This document shows positions 44,000 to 51,690 of a DNA stretch of 64,000 nt, piece by piece. The notes under the pieces are model-generated. The model was not told where the DNA came from. It made no database searches and worked only from the letters and a program-made list of their open reading frames with translations. The DNA is from Methylotuvimicrobium sp018830325. Its GTDB lineage: Bacteria > Pseudomonadota > Gammaproteobacteria > Methylococcales > Methylomonadaceae. The stretch covers positions 3,224,001-3,288,000 of the forward strand of contig NZ_CP173170.1 of assembly GCF_044788715.1 (NCBI RefSeq). Reading direction: 5' to 3'. Made by a program: the position numbers and the translations under genes. Each line of letters begins with the position of its first letter. Position 1 is the first letter of the stretch.

Positions 44000-45298
44000 T
44001 CAATAATTTTGCCCGGAACACTTTTTGGTTTCGGTATTGAAGTTGCCGCATAGGATAGGCGGAGTCCAATCGGCGATGATCGGCTTGCTCTCCGGCAAAA
44101 AATCCGACCAGGCATCGCCCGGAACCAATTTATTGGTTTGCCAAACGGTCAAAAACTGGCCGTTGTCTTGTATCTCCCCGATCAATACCGGCTTGGTGAT
44201 GTGATGGTTCGGTAGCATTTTTGAAATACCGCCGGTCAAGTTCGGAGCCTCGACGCCGATGATCGCCTTTTGCACGGCATCCGGGTCGATCGTTCCGGCC
44301 TTTTCGACCGCTTTGACCCACATATTGAAACCGATATAGTGCGCTTCCATCGGATCGTTGGTCACGCGTTTCGGGTTCTTGATAAACTCGTGCCATTGCT
44401 TGATAAAGGCAGCGTTCTTGGTTGTATCGACACTCATGAAATAATTCCAGGCCGCCAGGTGGCCGACCAACGGTTTGGTATCGATGCCGGACAACTCCTC
44501 TTCGCCGACCGAGAACGCCACGACAGGAATGTCCTCAGATGAAATACCCTGATTGCCCAATTCTTTATAGAAAGGAATGTTAGCATCGCCGTTGATCGTC
44601 GACACGACCGCGGTCTTCTTGCCGGCCGAACCGAATTTCTTGATATCCGACACGATGCTTTGCCAATCGGAATGACCGAACGGCGTGTAGTTGATCATGA
44701 TGTCCTTTTCGTCGACGCCCTTGGCTTTCAGATAGGCTTCGAGAATCTTGTTGGTCGTACGCGGATAGACATAATCGGTGCCGGCCAAGACCCAGCGTTC
44801 GGCGCCGAAGTCGTCCATCAGATAATCGACCGCCGGAATCGCCTGTTGATTCGGCGCGGCGCCGGTGTAGAACACGTTTTTCGATGATTCCTCGCCTTCG
44901 TACTGCACCGGATAGAACAACAGGCCATTCAATTCCTCGACGACCGGCAGCACAGATTTGCGCGACACCGACGTCCAGCAACCGAAGATCGCCGCGACCT
45001 TGTCCTTGGTCAAGAGTTCACGTGCTTTTTCGGCGAACAGCGGCCAGTTCGAGGCCGGGTCGACGACGACCGGTTCGAGTTTCTTGCCGAGCAAGCCGCC
45101 TTTTTTGTTCTGTTCCTCGATCAACATCAGCATCGTATCCTTGAGGGTCGTTTCGCTAATCGCCATCGTGCCCGACAATGAATGCAAGACGCCGACTTTG
45201 ATCGTTTCTTCGGCGGAAGCGGTCGGAGCCGTAACCGAAAAAAACGATGCGACGGCCGCAATGCTCAATAATTTAAGATTTTTCGATAGTTTCTTCAT
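44000..45298 (-). CDS. urtA: Urea ABC transporter substrate-binding protein UrtA
   Basis: Periplasmic urea receptor of 432 residues. Sec signal peptide MKKLSKNLKLLSIAAVASFF with cleavage near PTASA-EE. Mature sequence starts ETIKVGVLHSLSGTMAISET and has AIFGCWTSVSRKSVLPVVEE and FYPVQYEGEESSKNVFYTGA, characteristic of UrtA/FmdD. It is 21 bases after the porin gene, so the porin and importer are probably co-transcribed. Confidence 0.97.
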   Translation of the reverse strand: MKKLSKNLKLLSIAAVASFFSVTAPTASAEETIKVGVLHSLSGTMAISETTLKDTMLMLIEEQNKKGGLLGKKLEPVVVDPASNWPLFAEKARELLTKDKVAAIFGCWTSVSRKSVLPVVEELNGLLFYPVQYEGEESSKNVFYTGAAPNQQAIPAVDYLMDDFGAERWVLAGTDYVYPRTTNKILEAYLKAKGVDEKDIMINYTPFGHSDWQSIVSDIKKFGSAGKKTAVVSTINGDANIPFYKELGNQGISSEDIPVVAFSVGEEELSGIDTKPLVGHLAAWNYFMSVDTTKNAAFIKQWHEFIKNPKRVTNDPMEAHYIGFNMWVKAVEKAGTIDPDAVQKAIIGVEAPNLTGGISKMLPNHHITKPVLIGEIQDNGQFLTVWQTNKLVPGDAWSDFLPESKPIIADWTPPILCGNFNTETKKCSGQNY

Positions 45299-45319
45299 AG
45301 TCTGTTCCCGAGGTTGAAA

Positions 45320-46555
45320 TTAGATTTGGTATTGGAAACCAAGAAGGAAGGCATTGGTTTGGTCGCCTGTCGCATCGTCCCTATAATTGAGCCCCTTAGT
45401 CATCAAATCGCCGTATTGCCAACTTAAACCGATCCGTGCGTTATGCCCGTCAATGACATAATTCACACCGGCCTCGAACATATTCCGGTCCGGGCTACTT
45501 TTCGGCATGACGTTGACATAACGAACGAAGGGTTGAAATTGGCCGATACCGATTGTTTGCGGAAATAAATACATGCCGCTCACGTCGTAAGCATTGCCTT
45601 CGAACATTGCAAACCCGCCCCCTGCTTTTCGGCTGGCCATGCTGTAACCATTGATTCCGTAGTTCTTGTATTCGCCGTTCAGAGTAACGACACCGCCGTT
45701 CCCCAATACTTTTTCGAGCAATAAATCGATTGCCGTGCCCCTGAAATTACCGGCATCACCAACAACACCGACACCATCTTCCTGATATTGATTGGAAACC
45801 GCCAAGGTCAGAATATCGCCGCCTTTACCGTAATAGGTACCCGATGTGTAGTAACCGGGATTTTTCTCGACTTCCCAGAAATTAAAAGCCAATCGTTGCG
45901 CATAGAGCAGATTGTCATCCTTGTTCGCGCCGCCTCTTAGCCCTTGAAAAATACCTAACGCGTATTGAATGCGGCCATCCCAAACCGAACCCCAAAAAGT
46001 CACACCGTCGTCACGGCCGAAGGAACCCGCTGAGGTTCCGTCGTTACGTATCGTCGTGTTGAAATCGGCCGGCTCGAACGGCGTACCGCTAATCCGGTCG
46101 CCGGTGACATAAATGCTATGCACGGCACTATAAAACGGTCCATTCATTTCGCGGCGTTCGGCCGGTACGAGCATGCGCCCGACCCACAAATTGGCCATCG
46201 GATGAAATTCGAATTTACCGATGGCATCTAACAATCGAAGTTCACCGCCATTGTTACAGGTTTGACATTCCGAGTTGATTTCCAGCTTGATATACTCGTG
46301 AATCTGAGCATTCAGATACAGTCGCATGTTGTCGACGAAAAAATCGTTTGACCAATTGCCGTCCGCAACCGACTCGACCGAGGTAAAGCTTGTCCTTAAA
46401 CCGGCGCCGAGACTCAACCATTTGGTTTCGTCGATTTTAAAAGTCGCTCCTGCTTGCGATTCCTGCACATGACTTAACGATAACGCCGCAAATAGCAGAT
46501 ACGTCAAAAAACCGTGTTTTCGCTTGTGACTGGCTAGCTTGTAAACAGTCTTCAT
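45320..46555 (-). CDS. Outer-membrane porin for urea or short-chain amides (FmdC-like)
   Basis: Predicted beta-barrel of 411 residues. The ATG at 46555 has a GGGGGAA site seven bases away; an ATG at 46561 abuts that site. Signal peptide with cleavage near ESQAGA, followed by ATFKIDETKWLSLGAGLRTS, alternating amphipathic strands and a C-terminal aromatic-flanked strand ending AFLLGFQYQI. In Methylophilus an FmdC porin precedes the homologous amide/urea importer, and the same arrangement here supports the role. Substrate is inferred. Confidence 0.8.
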   Translation of the reverse strand: MKTVYKLASHKRKHGFLTYLLFAALSLSHVQESQAGATFKIDETKWLSLGAGLRTSFTSVESVADGNWSNDFFVDNMRLYLNAQIHEYIKLEINSECQTCNNGGELRLLDAIGKFEFHPMANLWVGRMLVPAERREMNGPFYSAVHSIYVTGDRISGTPFEPADFNTTIRNDGTSAGSFGRDDGVTFWGSVWDGRIQYALGIFQGLRGGANKDDNLLYAQRLAFNFWEVEKNPGYYTSGTYYGKGGDILTLAVSNQYQEDGVGVVGDAGNFRGTAIDLLLEKVLGNGGVVTLNGEYKNYGINGYSMASRKAGGGFAMFEGNAYDVSGMYLFPQTIGIGQFQPFVRYVNVMPKSSPDRNMFEAGVNYVIDGHNARIGLSWQYGDLMTKGLNYRDDATGDQTNAFLLGFQYQI

Positions 46556-46575
46556 GATCATTCCCCCAAAGAGTC

Positions 46576-46603
46576 AAAAAATGCACCGGTTTATACCGGC
46601 GCA
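46576..46603 (-). terminator. Terminator-like hairpin in the porin leader
   Basis: On the minus strand TGCGCCGGT-ATAA-ACCGGTGCA, a 9-bp stem with one G-T pair, is followed by six T residues and ends 21 bases before the porin ATG. No gene lies upstream on this strand, so it may be an attenuator for the porin-urt operon. Confidence 0.55.
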
Positions 46604-46617
46604 GCCGAATATGGCTG
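46602..46617 (-). promoter_or_regulatory. Second leader hairpin upstream of the porin
   Basis: CAGCC-ATATTC-GGCTG, a perfect 5-bp stem with a six-base loop, abuts the terminator-like hairpin. Two consecutive hairpins with the second followed by a T run resemble antitermination leaders. The loop does not carry the A1/G4 pair expected for ANTAR sites. Confidence 0.35.
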
Positions 46618-46789
46618 TAATCGATTATTCTTTGGCGGAAACATTTGAACAATCAGTCAAATGACTCATTAGTTAAATGACGTATAGGGGTGAAAACCAA
46701 ATTATTCCTTGTCGCTTTAGGAATATAATCCATTGATAAAATTTATTATTTTTATAGAAATCATTAATCTAGAAAAGCTACATGACTAC

Positions 46790-46849
46790 TATAACTTTCG
46801 CACTTCAAATTTCGGCAGTGCCTCCGAGTTTTCATCTACGATGAGTATA
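46790..46849. repeat. Family E element, internally deleted
   Basis: Only the two ends remain (TATAACTTTCGCACTTCAAA, then TTTCGGCAGTGCC, and CATCTACGATGAGTATA). The core and inner arms are missing. It lies between the divergent porin and threonine dehydrogenase genes; the rest of that 444-base gap holds only the porin leader. Confidence 0.75.
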
Positions 46850-46999
46850 CAATTGCAGTTATGACTTGAATCCAAGAAGTGATTTTAATGCGTATGTCCT
46901 GTACAAACTTTGGCTGAACGAGACAATTCCAACCGATGCCGTTTATAATCCATTCGACTTCTCGAGTTTATCGCCAATAACAACCAGGTTTAATAACCG

Positions 47000-47941
47000 A
47001 TGAAAACCATCCTCGTGACCGGCGCCACCGGACAAATCGGGTCGGAATTGACGCCAGCTCTCAGACAGCGATACGGCAATGATTCCATCATTGCCGTCGG
47101 TCACCGTAAGCAACCCGATGCCGATTTAACAAACGCAGGCCCCTATTGCCGGTTGGACATTGAAGACGTCGCGGCGTTAGCTCGAATTGTCGAGGACTAT
47201 CGCATCGATACGATTATTCACCTCGCTTCGTTATTGTCCGCAGTTGCCGAAACGGACCCGCAAAGAGCATGGTCGGTCAATATCGATGGCTTGTTCAATG
47301 TTTTGGAAATCGCCCGTCAAAACGCTTGCTCGGTATTTTTTCCCAGCTCGATAGGCGCCTTCGGCCCTAACACGCCGACTTTCGATACGCCTCAGGATAC
47401 GATACAACGACCAAATACGTTGTACGGTATTGGCAAGGTAACCGGCGAGTTACTGTGCGATTATTATCACAAGCGCTATAACCTTGACACTCGGGGACTT
47501 AGATTTCCGGGATTGATTTCCTATAAAACGCCGCCCGGCGGCGGCACAACCGATTACGCAGTCGAAATATTCAACGCTGCCGTTCGATGGCAACACTACA
47601 CATGCTATCTAAAACCCGATACGCAATTGGATATGATGTACATGCCGGATGCGATAGATGCGATTTGGCAGTTAATGACAGCCGAGCCCAAACGCTTAAT
47701 CCACCGCAATGCCTACAATGTGACCGCGATGAGTTTCACGCCTGAGCAACTGGCAGCAGAAATTCGCCGGCATATTCCCGATTTCAAAATGAGCTATAAA
47801 ATCGACCCGCTTAGACAAGTCATAGCGGACTCTTGGCCACGCCACATGGATGATAGCGCCGCCCGGCAAGAATGGGGTTGGCAAGCGCGATTCGACCTAG
47901 CAACGATGGTCGAAGACATGCTAGAGCACATAGCCGAATAA
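47000..47941 (+). CDS. NAD-dependent epimerase-fold protein, probable L-threonine 3-dehydrogenase
   Basis: Extended short-chain dehydrogenase of 313 residues: TGATGQIG (7-14), HLASLLSAVAETDPQRAW, catalytic Ser in PSSIGAFG and Tyr142-x3-Lys146 (LYGIGK). Its overall pattern, including GLRFPGLISYKTPPGGGTTDYAVEIF and MYMPDAIDAIWQLM, is that of the SDR-type threonine dehydrogenase known from cold-adapted bacteria and animals, not the zinc enzyme of E. coli. The next gene encodes 2-amino-3-ketobutyrate CoA ligase, which consumes its product. Function is inferred from family and context. Confidence 0.82.
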   Translation: MKTILVTGATGQIGSELTPALRQRYGNDSIIAVGHRKQPDADLTNAGPYCRLDIEDVAALARIVEDYRIDTIIHLASLLSAVAETDPQRAWSVNIDGLFNVLEIARQNACSVFFPSSIGAFGPNTPTFDTPQDTIQRPNTLYGIGKVTGELLCDYYHKRYNLDTRGLRFPGLISYKTPPGGGTTDYAVEIFNAAVRWQHYTCYLKPDTQLDMMYMPDAIDAIWQLMTAEPKRLIHRNAYNVTAMSFTPEQLAAEIRRHIPDFKMSYKIDPLRQVIADSWPRHMDDSAARQEWGWQARFDLATMVEDMLEHIAE

Positions 47942-47972
47942 ACCGATGATGCCCTTTCAATAAACCAAACCC

Positions 47973-48042
<70 letters not shown>

Positions 48043-48078
48043 CTGTTTCCCAATCGCTACCCGCTAAAAGAGGTCATC

Positions 48079-49302
48079 ATGACACTTGCCAAACTCGACA
48101 CACAGTTAAGGGACCGACTCTCCGCGATGCAAGCCAAAGGTATCTCAAAAGGCAAGGAAAAAATCATCACCGGCTTCAAACCTGCCGAAAACGGCCTCGG
48201 CCCTAGGATATTGCTTCAGAATTACCCGAATCGGATATTTTTGAGAATGAATGCCAATGCCTACCTGGGTCTATCGAGCCATCCTGCAGTCATTGCCGCC
48301 GAATCGAAAGCCGCCGAAACCTTCGGAGCGGGTCCCGGCGCGGTGAGGTTTATCAGCGGCACCTATCAGCCTCATATCGACTTAGAAAATCGCCTGGCCG
48401 AATTTCACGATCGTAACTCGGCCATGCTATTCAGCGCGGCCTATGCAGCTATGATCGGCATCTTACCGGCGCTGATCGATGAAGACACGCTAGTTGTCAG
48501 CGATGCACTCAATCATAACTGCATCATCAATGCGATTCGTTTGGCAAAAACGGCGCGAAAAGCGGTTTATCCGCATTTAGACTTAGCCGAGCTTGAACGC
48601 ATACTGATCGATAACAAAGACCAAGCGGAACGAGTAATCATTGTTACCGACGGCGTCTTCAGCATGCGCGGCGATCATGCGCCGCTGGATAAAATCGACG
48701 CGATACGCCGAAAACACGAAACCGATTACAAACAAGGGATTTTGACGGTAGTCGACGATTCGCACGGCATCGGCGCGCTCGGACCGTCCGGGCGCGGCAC
48801 CGAGGAAATCACTGCAAGCAAAGCGGACATCTTGATCGCAACACTGGGCAAAGCGCTTGGCGTCAACGGCGGCTATGCGGTGTCTAGCCGGACCGTAATA
48901 GACTATTTAAGGGAAACATCGGCGAGCTATATTTATTCCAATCCGATTACTCCTCCAGAAGCGGCGGCAGCTTTAGCCGCATTGAATATACTGGACAGCA
49001 CCGAAGGCAAGGACTTGCTTAACCATATAAAAACGCTAGCTTTAAGGCTCAGGAACGGATTGACCGATTTGGGATTCGAAACCTTACCCGGAGCACACCC
49101 GATAGTACCGATCCTAGTTAGAAATACCGACAAAACCACGGCCTTGGTAGAACATTGCTTCGAGCACGACATTTTGGTTACCGGCTTGAATTACCCAGTT
49201 GTCGCAAAAGGGGAACAAGAAATCCGGCTACAGATTTCCGCGACCCACACAGAAAAAGACATCTATTATTTTTTGGATGTTCTAAGCCAATTTAAGCATT
49301 AA
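48079..49302 (+). CDS. kbl: 2-Amino-3-ketobutyrate CoA ligase (alpha-oxoamine synthase family)
   Basis: PLP enzyme that cleaves 2-amino-3-ketobutyrate with CoA to glycine and acetyl-CoA. It has 407 residues. NANAYLGLSSHPAVIAAESK, GAGPGAVRFISGTYQPHIDLE, VVDDSHGIGALGPSGRGTEE and the PLP lysine at 258 (ATLGKALGVNGGYAV) are seen. The ribosome site AGAGG lies seven bases before the ATG. Family members also include BioF and HemA-type enzymes; the upstream dehydrogenase favours KBL. Confidence 0.87.
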   Translation: MTLAKLDTQLRDRLSAMQAKGISKGKEKIITGFKPAENGLGPRILLQNYPNRIFLRMNANAYLGLSSHPAVIAAESKAAETFGAGPGAVRFISGTYQPHIDLENRLAEFHDRNSAMLFSAAYAAMIGILPALIDEDTLVVSDALNHNCIINAIRLAKTARKAVYPHLDLAELERILIDNKDQAERVIIVTDGVFSMRGDHAPLDKIDAIRRKHETDYKQGILTVVDDSHGIGALGPSGRGTEEITASKADILIATLGKALGVNGGYAVSSRTVIDYLRETSASYIYSNPITPPEAAAALAALNILDSTEGKDLLNHIKTLALRLRNGLTDLGFETLPGAHPIVPILVRNTDKTTALVEHCFEHDILVTGLNYPVVAKGEQEIRLQISATHTEKDIYYFLDVLSQFKH

Positions 49303-49394
49303 CCTAGAAAAAGCATTTCAGAATGAAGTTCATGACGAATAAGAAGTTAATTCAATGACTTATTATTTCTATGTAAATCATTTTTGCTCTCCCA

Positions 49395-49588
49395 CTCCTT
49401 TTTGATTGAAAAACCGTCTAAGAAAAAAGGGATGGGGTGTGTCTATCGAGAACAGCCGTGAACCCAGCACCTAAATTCCATAGGTTATTGGCAATGATTC
49501 AAAATCATGGCTTATTTAGGTGCTGGGACTTTCAATCGAGCAATCAGGCCCTTCCAAAATAGGGAAGTTATTTTTGAAATAATCCTAA
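49395..49588. repeat. Chimeric element: family C left, family B inside, family A right
   Basis: The left end (CTTTTTGATTGAAAAACCGT, then GTGTCTATCGAGAA) is family C; the right end (AGGGAAGTTATTTTTGAAAT, then AATCCTAAG) is family A. A complete family B palindrome (CCCAGCACCTAAATT ... TATTTAGGTGCTGGG) lies at 49463-49527. Confidence 0.7.
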
Positions 49589-49629
49589 GTAGGTACTTCC
49601 ATGTACCTGATCTTGACTTTTACGAGGTT

Positions 49630-49995
49630 CTAATTTTTTTTCTGTTTTTTGATGATGACTTTATCGTCGATGATCAAATCAGAAATACCGCCGATCTCGA
49701 TCCGCAACGTGCAAGAAGCGTTTTTGAATGCATCGGTTTCACCTTGATAGTTATAAGTTACGTAAGACTCCTTGTCGCTTTTCGTCTCGGATGGAAAAAA
49801 TACTTGCTCGCCGGTTTCCTTCAAGATCGCCGCCGGGCATTTTTTAGATGCCATTTCCTGCATCGCGACATAAGACCTAATCATCGCTGCCGACTCTTTG
49901 TCCTCGACGGATTCTTGTTTGCTGACTCCCACGACAATAAATCCGGCGACAAAAACACCGATAACCGCAAATACAATTTTAGTTGTTTCAGACAT
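49630..49995 (-). CDS. Small membrane-anchored protein of unknown function
   Basis: No family is recognised. It has 121 residues: an N-terminal membrane helix (about residues 7-24), a helical, charged region (VEDKESAAMIRSYVAMQEMA), two cysteines about 40 residues apart (KKCPAA and NASCTLR) that could form a disulfide, a beta-rich end (CTLRIEIGGISDLIIDDKVI) and a Lys-rich tail. The topology suggests a periplasmic domain tethered to the inner membrane. It stands between kbl and cobO on the opposite strand to kbl. Confidence 0.7.
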   Translation of the reverse strand: MSETTKIVFAVIGVFVAGFIVVGVSKQESVEDKESAAMIRSYVAMQEMASKKCPAAILKETGEQVFFPSETKSDKESYVTYNYQGETDAFKNASCTLRIEIGGISDLIIDDKVIIKKQKKN

Positions 49996-50111
49996 AGCGC
50001 CCTCTAGGTTGTTTATTTTTATAAGTATGATACCGAAAACATTTCAAAACATTCGGTAATACCCTGTGAATTCTATGCTAATACGCTGATCTCGGCAACG
50101 CTTAGAGTCGT

Positions 50112-50648
50112 TTAAAACTCAACTCCCTGCTCTGCCTTGATACCCTGGGTATACGCATGTTTAACCAGCGTCATATGGGTCACAGTATCGGCAACTTCAA
50201 TGACCTCCGGCGCGGCATTGCGCCCAGTCAGCACTAAATGCATCCAGGACGGCTTCTCATTTTTAATGAACTCGGCAATTTCTTGTCCGGTGATCCATTG
50301 ATAACCGCAGCAATAATTAATTTCATCGAGCAATACGAAATCATAGGCTTCAGACTTAATTTTTTCCTTGCTGAACTCCCAAATCGAGCGGCTGGTTTTA
50401 ATATCCTGCTCAGGATTTTTCGTATCCCAAGTAAAGCCGTCGCCCAAAGCATGCCATTCGATATTGTCGAAACGCTCCGCGGCTTTGTGTTCGCCCGTTT
50501 GCCATTGTCCTTTAATATATTGAATCACGCAGACCTTCATGCCCCAGCCGGCTGCGCGAAACACCATGCCCAACGCGCTCGAAGACTTACCCTTCCCTTC
50601 GCCGGTATTGACCAACACCAAACCACGGCGCTTATCTCTCGCTTTCAT
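50112..50648 (-). CDS. cobO: Corrinoid adenosyltransferase (CobO/BtuR type)
   Basis: Transfers adenosyl from ATP to cob(I)alamin. It has 178 residues and an N-terminal P-loop GEGKGKSSSALGMVFRAAGW. LDEINYCCGYQWITGQEIAE and LVLTGRNAAPEVIEVADTVT follow, and the C-terminus KHAYTQGIKAEQGVEF is diagnostic of CobA/BtuR. It stands alone without other cobalamin genes in the window and no cobalamin riboswitch is recognisable upstream. Confidence 0.95.
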   Translation of the reverse strand: MKARDKRRGLVLVNTGEGKGKSSSALGMVFRAAGWGMKVCVIQYIKGQWQTGEHKAAERFDNIEWHALGDGFTWDTKNPEQDIKTSRSIWEFSKEKIKSEAYDFVLLDEINYCCGYQWITGQEIAEFIKNEKPSWMHLVLTGRNAAPEVIEVADTVTHMTLVKHAYTQGIKAEQGVEF

Positions 50649-50774
50649 CCAATCTCCTTAACAAGTTATCAAATGTCGGGCAGATTAGCACCTTCATTCG
50701 TGAACGCAAGTATAATTGGTCCTTCCACATCAAAACTATTATCTCGATTCATAAAGGGCTTTAACTGTCTTGAA

Positions 50775-51070
50775 TTACTCCCTTTATACTCAAAAAATGG
50801 CTAACTTCATGAAGGTATGGGGTGTGGCTAGCGAGGATGTCGGCAGCAGGGCAGATTTTTGCTCCTGCAAAATCTGCATTCACGCCATCTTTGGCGATCG
50901 AGCGCTGCCGTCAAACCCCCATGGATGGGTTTACCCAGCACCTAAATTCCATAGTCCATTGGCTATGGTTAACTATCTGAGATAATTTAGGTGCTGGGTG
51001 AACGGCGGTCCTCGATAGACACATCTCTTACCTGTTATTCTTAGACGGTTTTTCAATCAAAAGGGAGTAA
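50775..51070. repeat. Family C element with a family B insertion
   Basis: Perfect 10-bp ends TTACTCCCTT and AAGGGAGTAA. A complete family B palindrome (50934-50998) lies inside; without it the flanking GCCG and CCATCC sequences join as at 56324. Pentamers TTCAC and TAAAC flank it in the element's own orientation, an imperfect duplication. It sits between cobO and the hydrogenase protease gene. Confidence 0.8.
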
Positions 51071-51076
51071 TATAAT
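51071..51076 (+). promoter_or_regulatory. Consensus -10 at the edge of a family C element
   Basis: TATAAT begins one base after the element's right end. A TTTTCA 15 bases upstream inside the element could be a -35, though the spacing is short. The downstream start codon is about 54 bases away. Confidence 0.4.
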
Positions 51077-51129
51077 AAATGCAATACCACGCGGGTCGAG
51101 ATAAATTTTTTTATCGATAGGATTACATG

Positions 51130-51633
51130 ATGAACAAAACCATACCCATTCTGATTTTCGGCTACGGCAACCTCAGCCGGGGCGACGATGCACTCGGCCC
51201 ATTACTGCTGGAGATGATTCAGGACCGAATGACATCGGGTTCCGTCGAAATTCTGAACGACTTTCAATTACAGGTCGAACATGCTCTTGATCTTGAAGAC
51301 CGAAATCTAGTGTTGTTTATCGATGCCTCGGTCGCTTGCGCCGACGCGTTCGATTTCAGAGAACTCGAGCCCGCCCACGACAAGAGCTACACCACGCATG
51401 CGATGAGCCCGGCCGCCGTGCTGCAAGTTTATCAAACCATCAAACACCAAAACCCTCCGCCGTGCTTCTTGTTGAGCATTCAAGGCGAACAATTCGAATT
51501 AGGTAGCGATTTAAGTCCGAAAGCGCGGGAAAATTTACAACGGGCCGGGCATTATGCCGAACAATTATTAAAACAGCCGGATGTCGAAATTTGGCGCGAG
51601 TTAGCCGAAAAAGCGTTTCACCATGAAACATAA
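51130..51633 (+). CDS. Hydrogenase maturation protease (HyaD/HoxW family)
   Basis: Endopeptidase that trims the C-terminus of a NiFe-hydrogenase large subunit after nickel insertion. It has 167 residues from the ATG at 51130, seven bases after AGGA; another ATG is three bases upstream. GYGNLSRGDDALGP carries the first nickel-sensing acid, and the second region is DFQLQVEHALDLEDRNLVLFIDAS, which is HoxW-like. SIQGEQFELGSDLSPKARENL is also typical. No hydrogenase structural gene is nearby. Confidence 0.88.
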   Translation: MNKTIPILIFGYGNLSRGDDALGPLLLEMIQDRMTSGSVEILNDFQLQVEHALDLEDRNLVLFIDASVACADAFDFRELEPAHDKSYTTHAMSPAAVLQVYQTIKHQNPPPCFLLSIQGEQFELGSDLSPKARENLQRAGHYAEQLLKQPDVEIWRELAEKAFHHET

Positions 51634-51690
51634 GCGATAGGTACGCATCCAGCATCTAAATTTCGGAGCTTCTTGACGATGATTCCCGTA

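Noticed and set aside
46582..46603. NtrC binding site upstream of the porin (TGCACC ... GGCGCA)
   Set aside because: The half-sites resemble the NtrC consensus but the spacing is wrong, no sigma-54 promoter (GG-N10-GC) was found in place, and the T run makes an RNA hairpin more likely.
46602..46617. ANTAR-type antiterminator target in the porin leader
   Set aside because: The first hairpin has a hexaloop, but its fourth base is T and not G, and the second has a four-base loop.
50649..50775. Cobalamin riboswitch upstream of cobO
   Set aside because: The leader is only about 127 bases before a repeat element and shows no recognisable B12-box or extended multi-stem fold.
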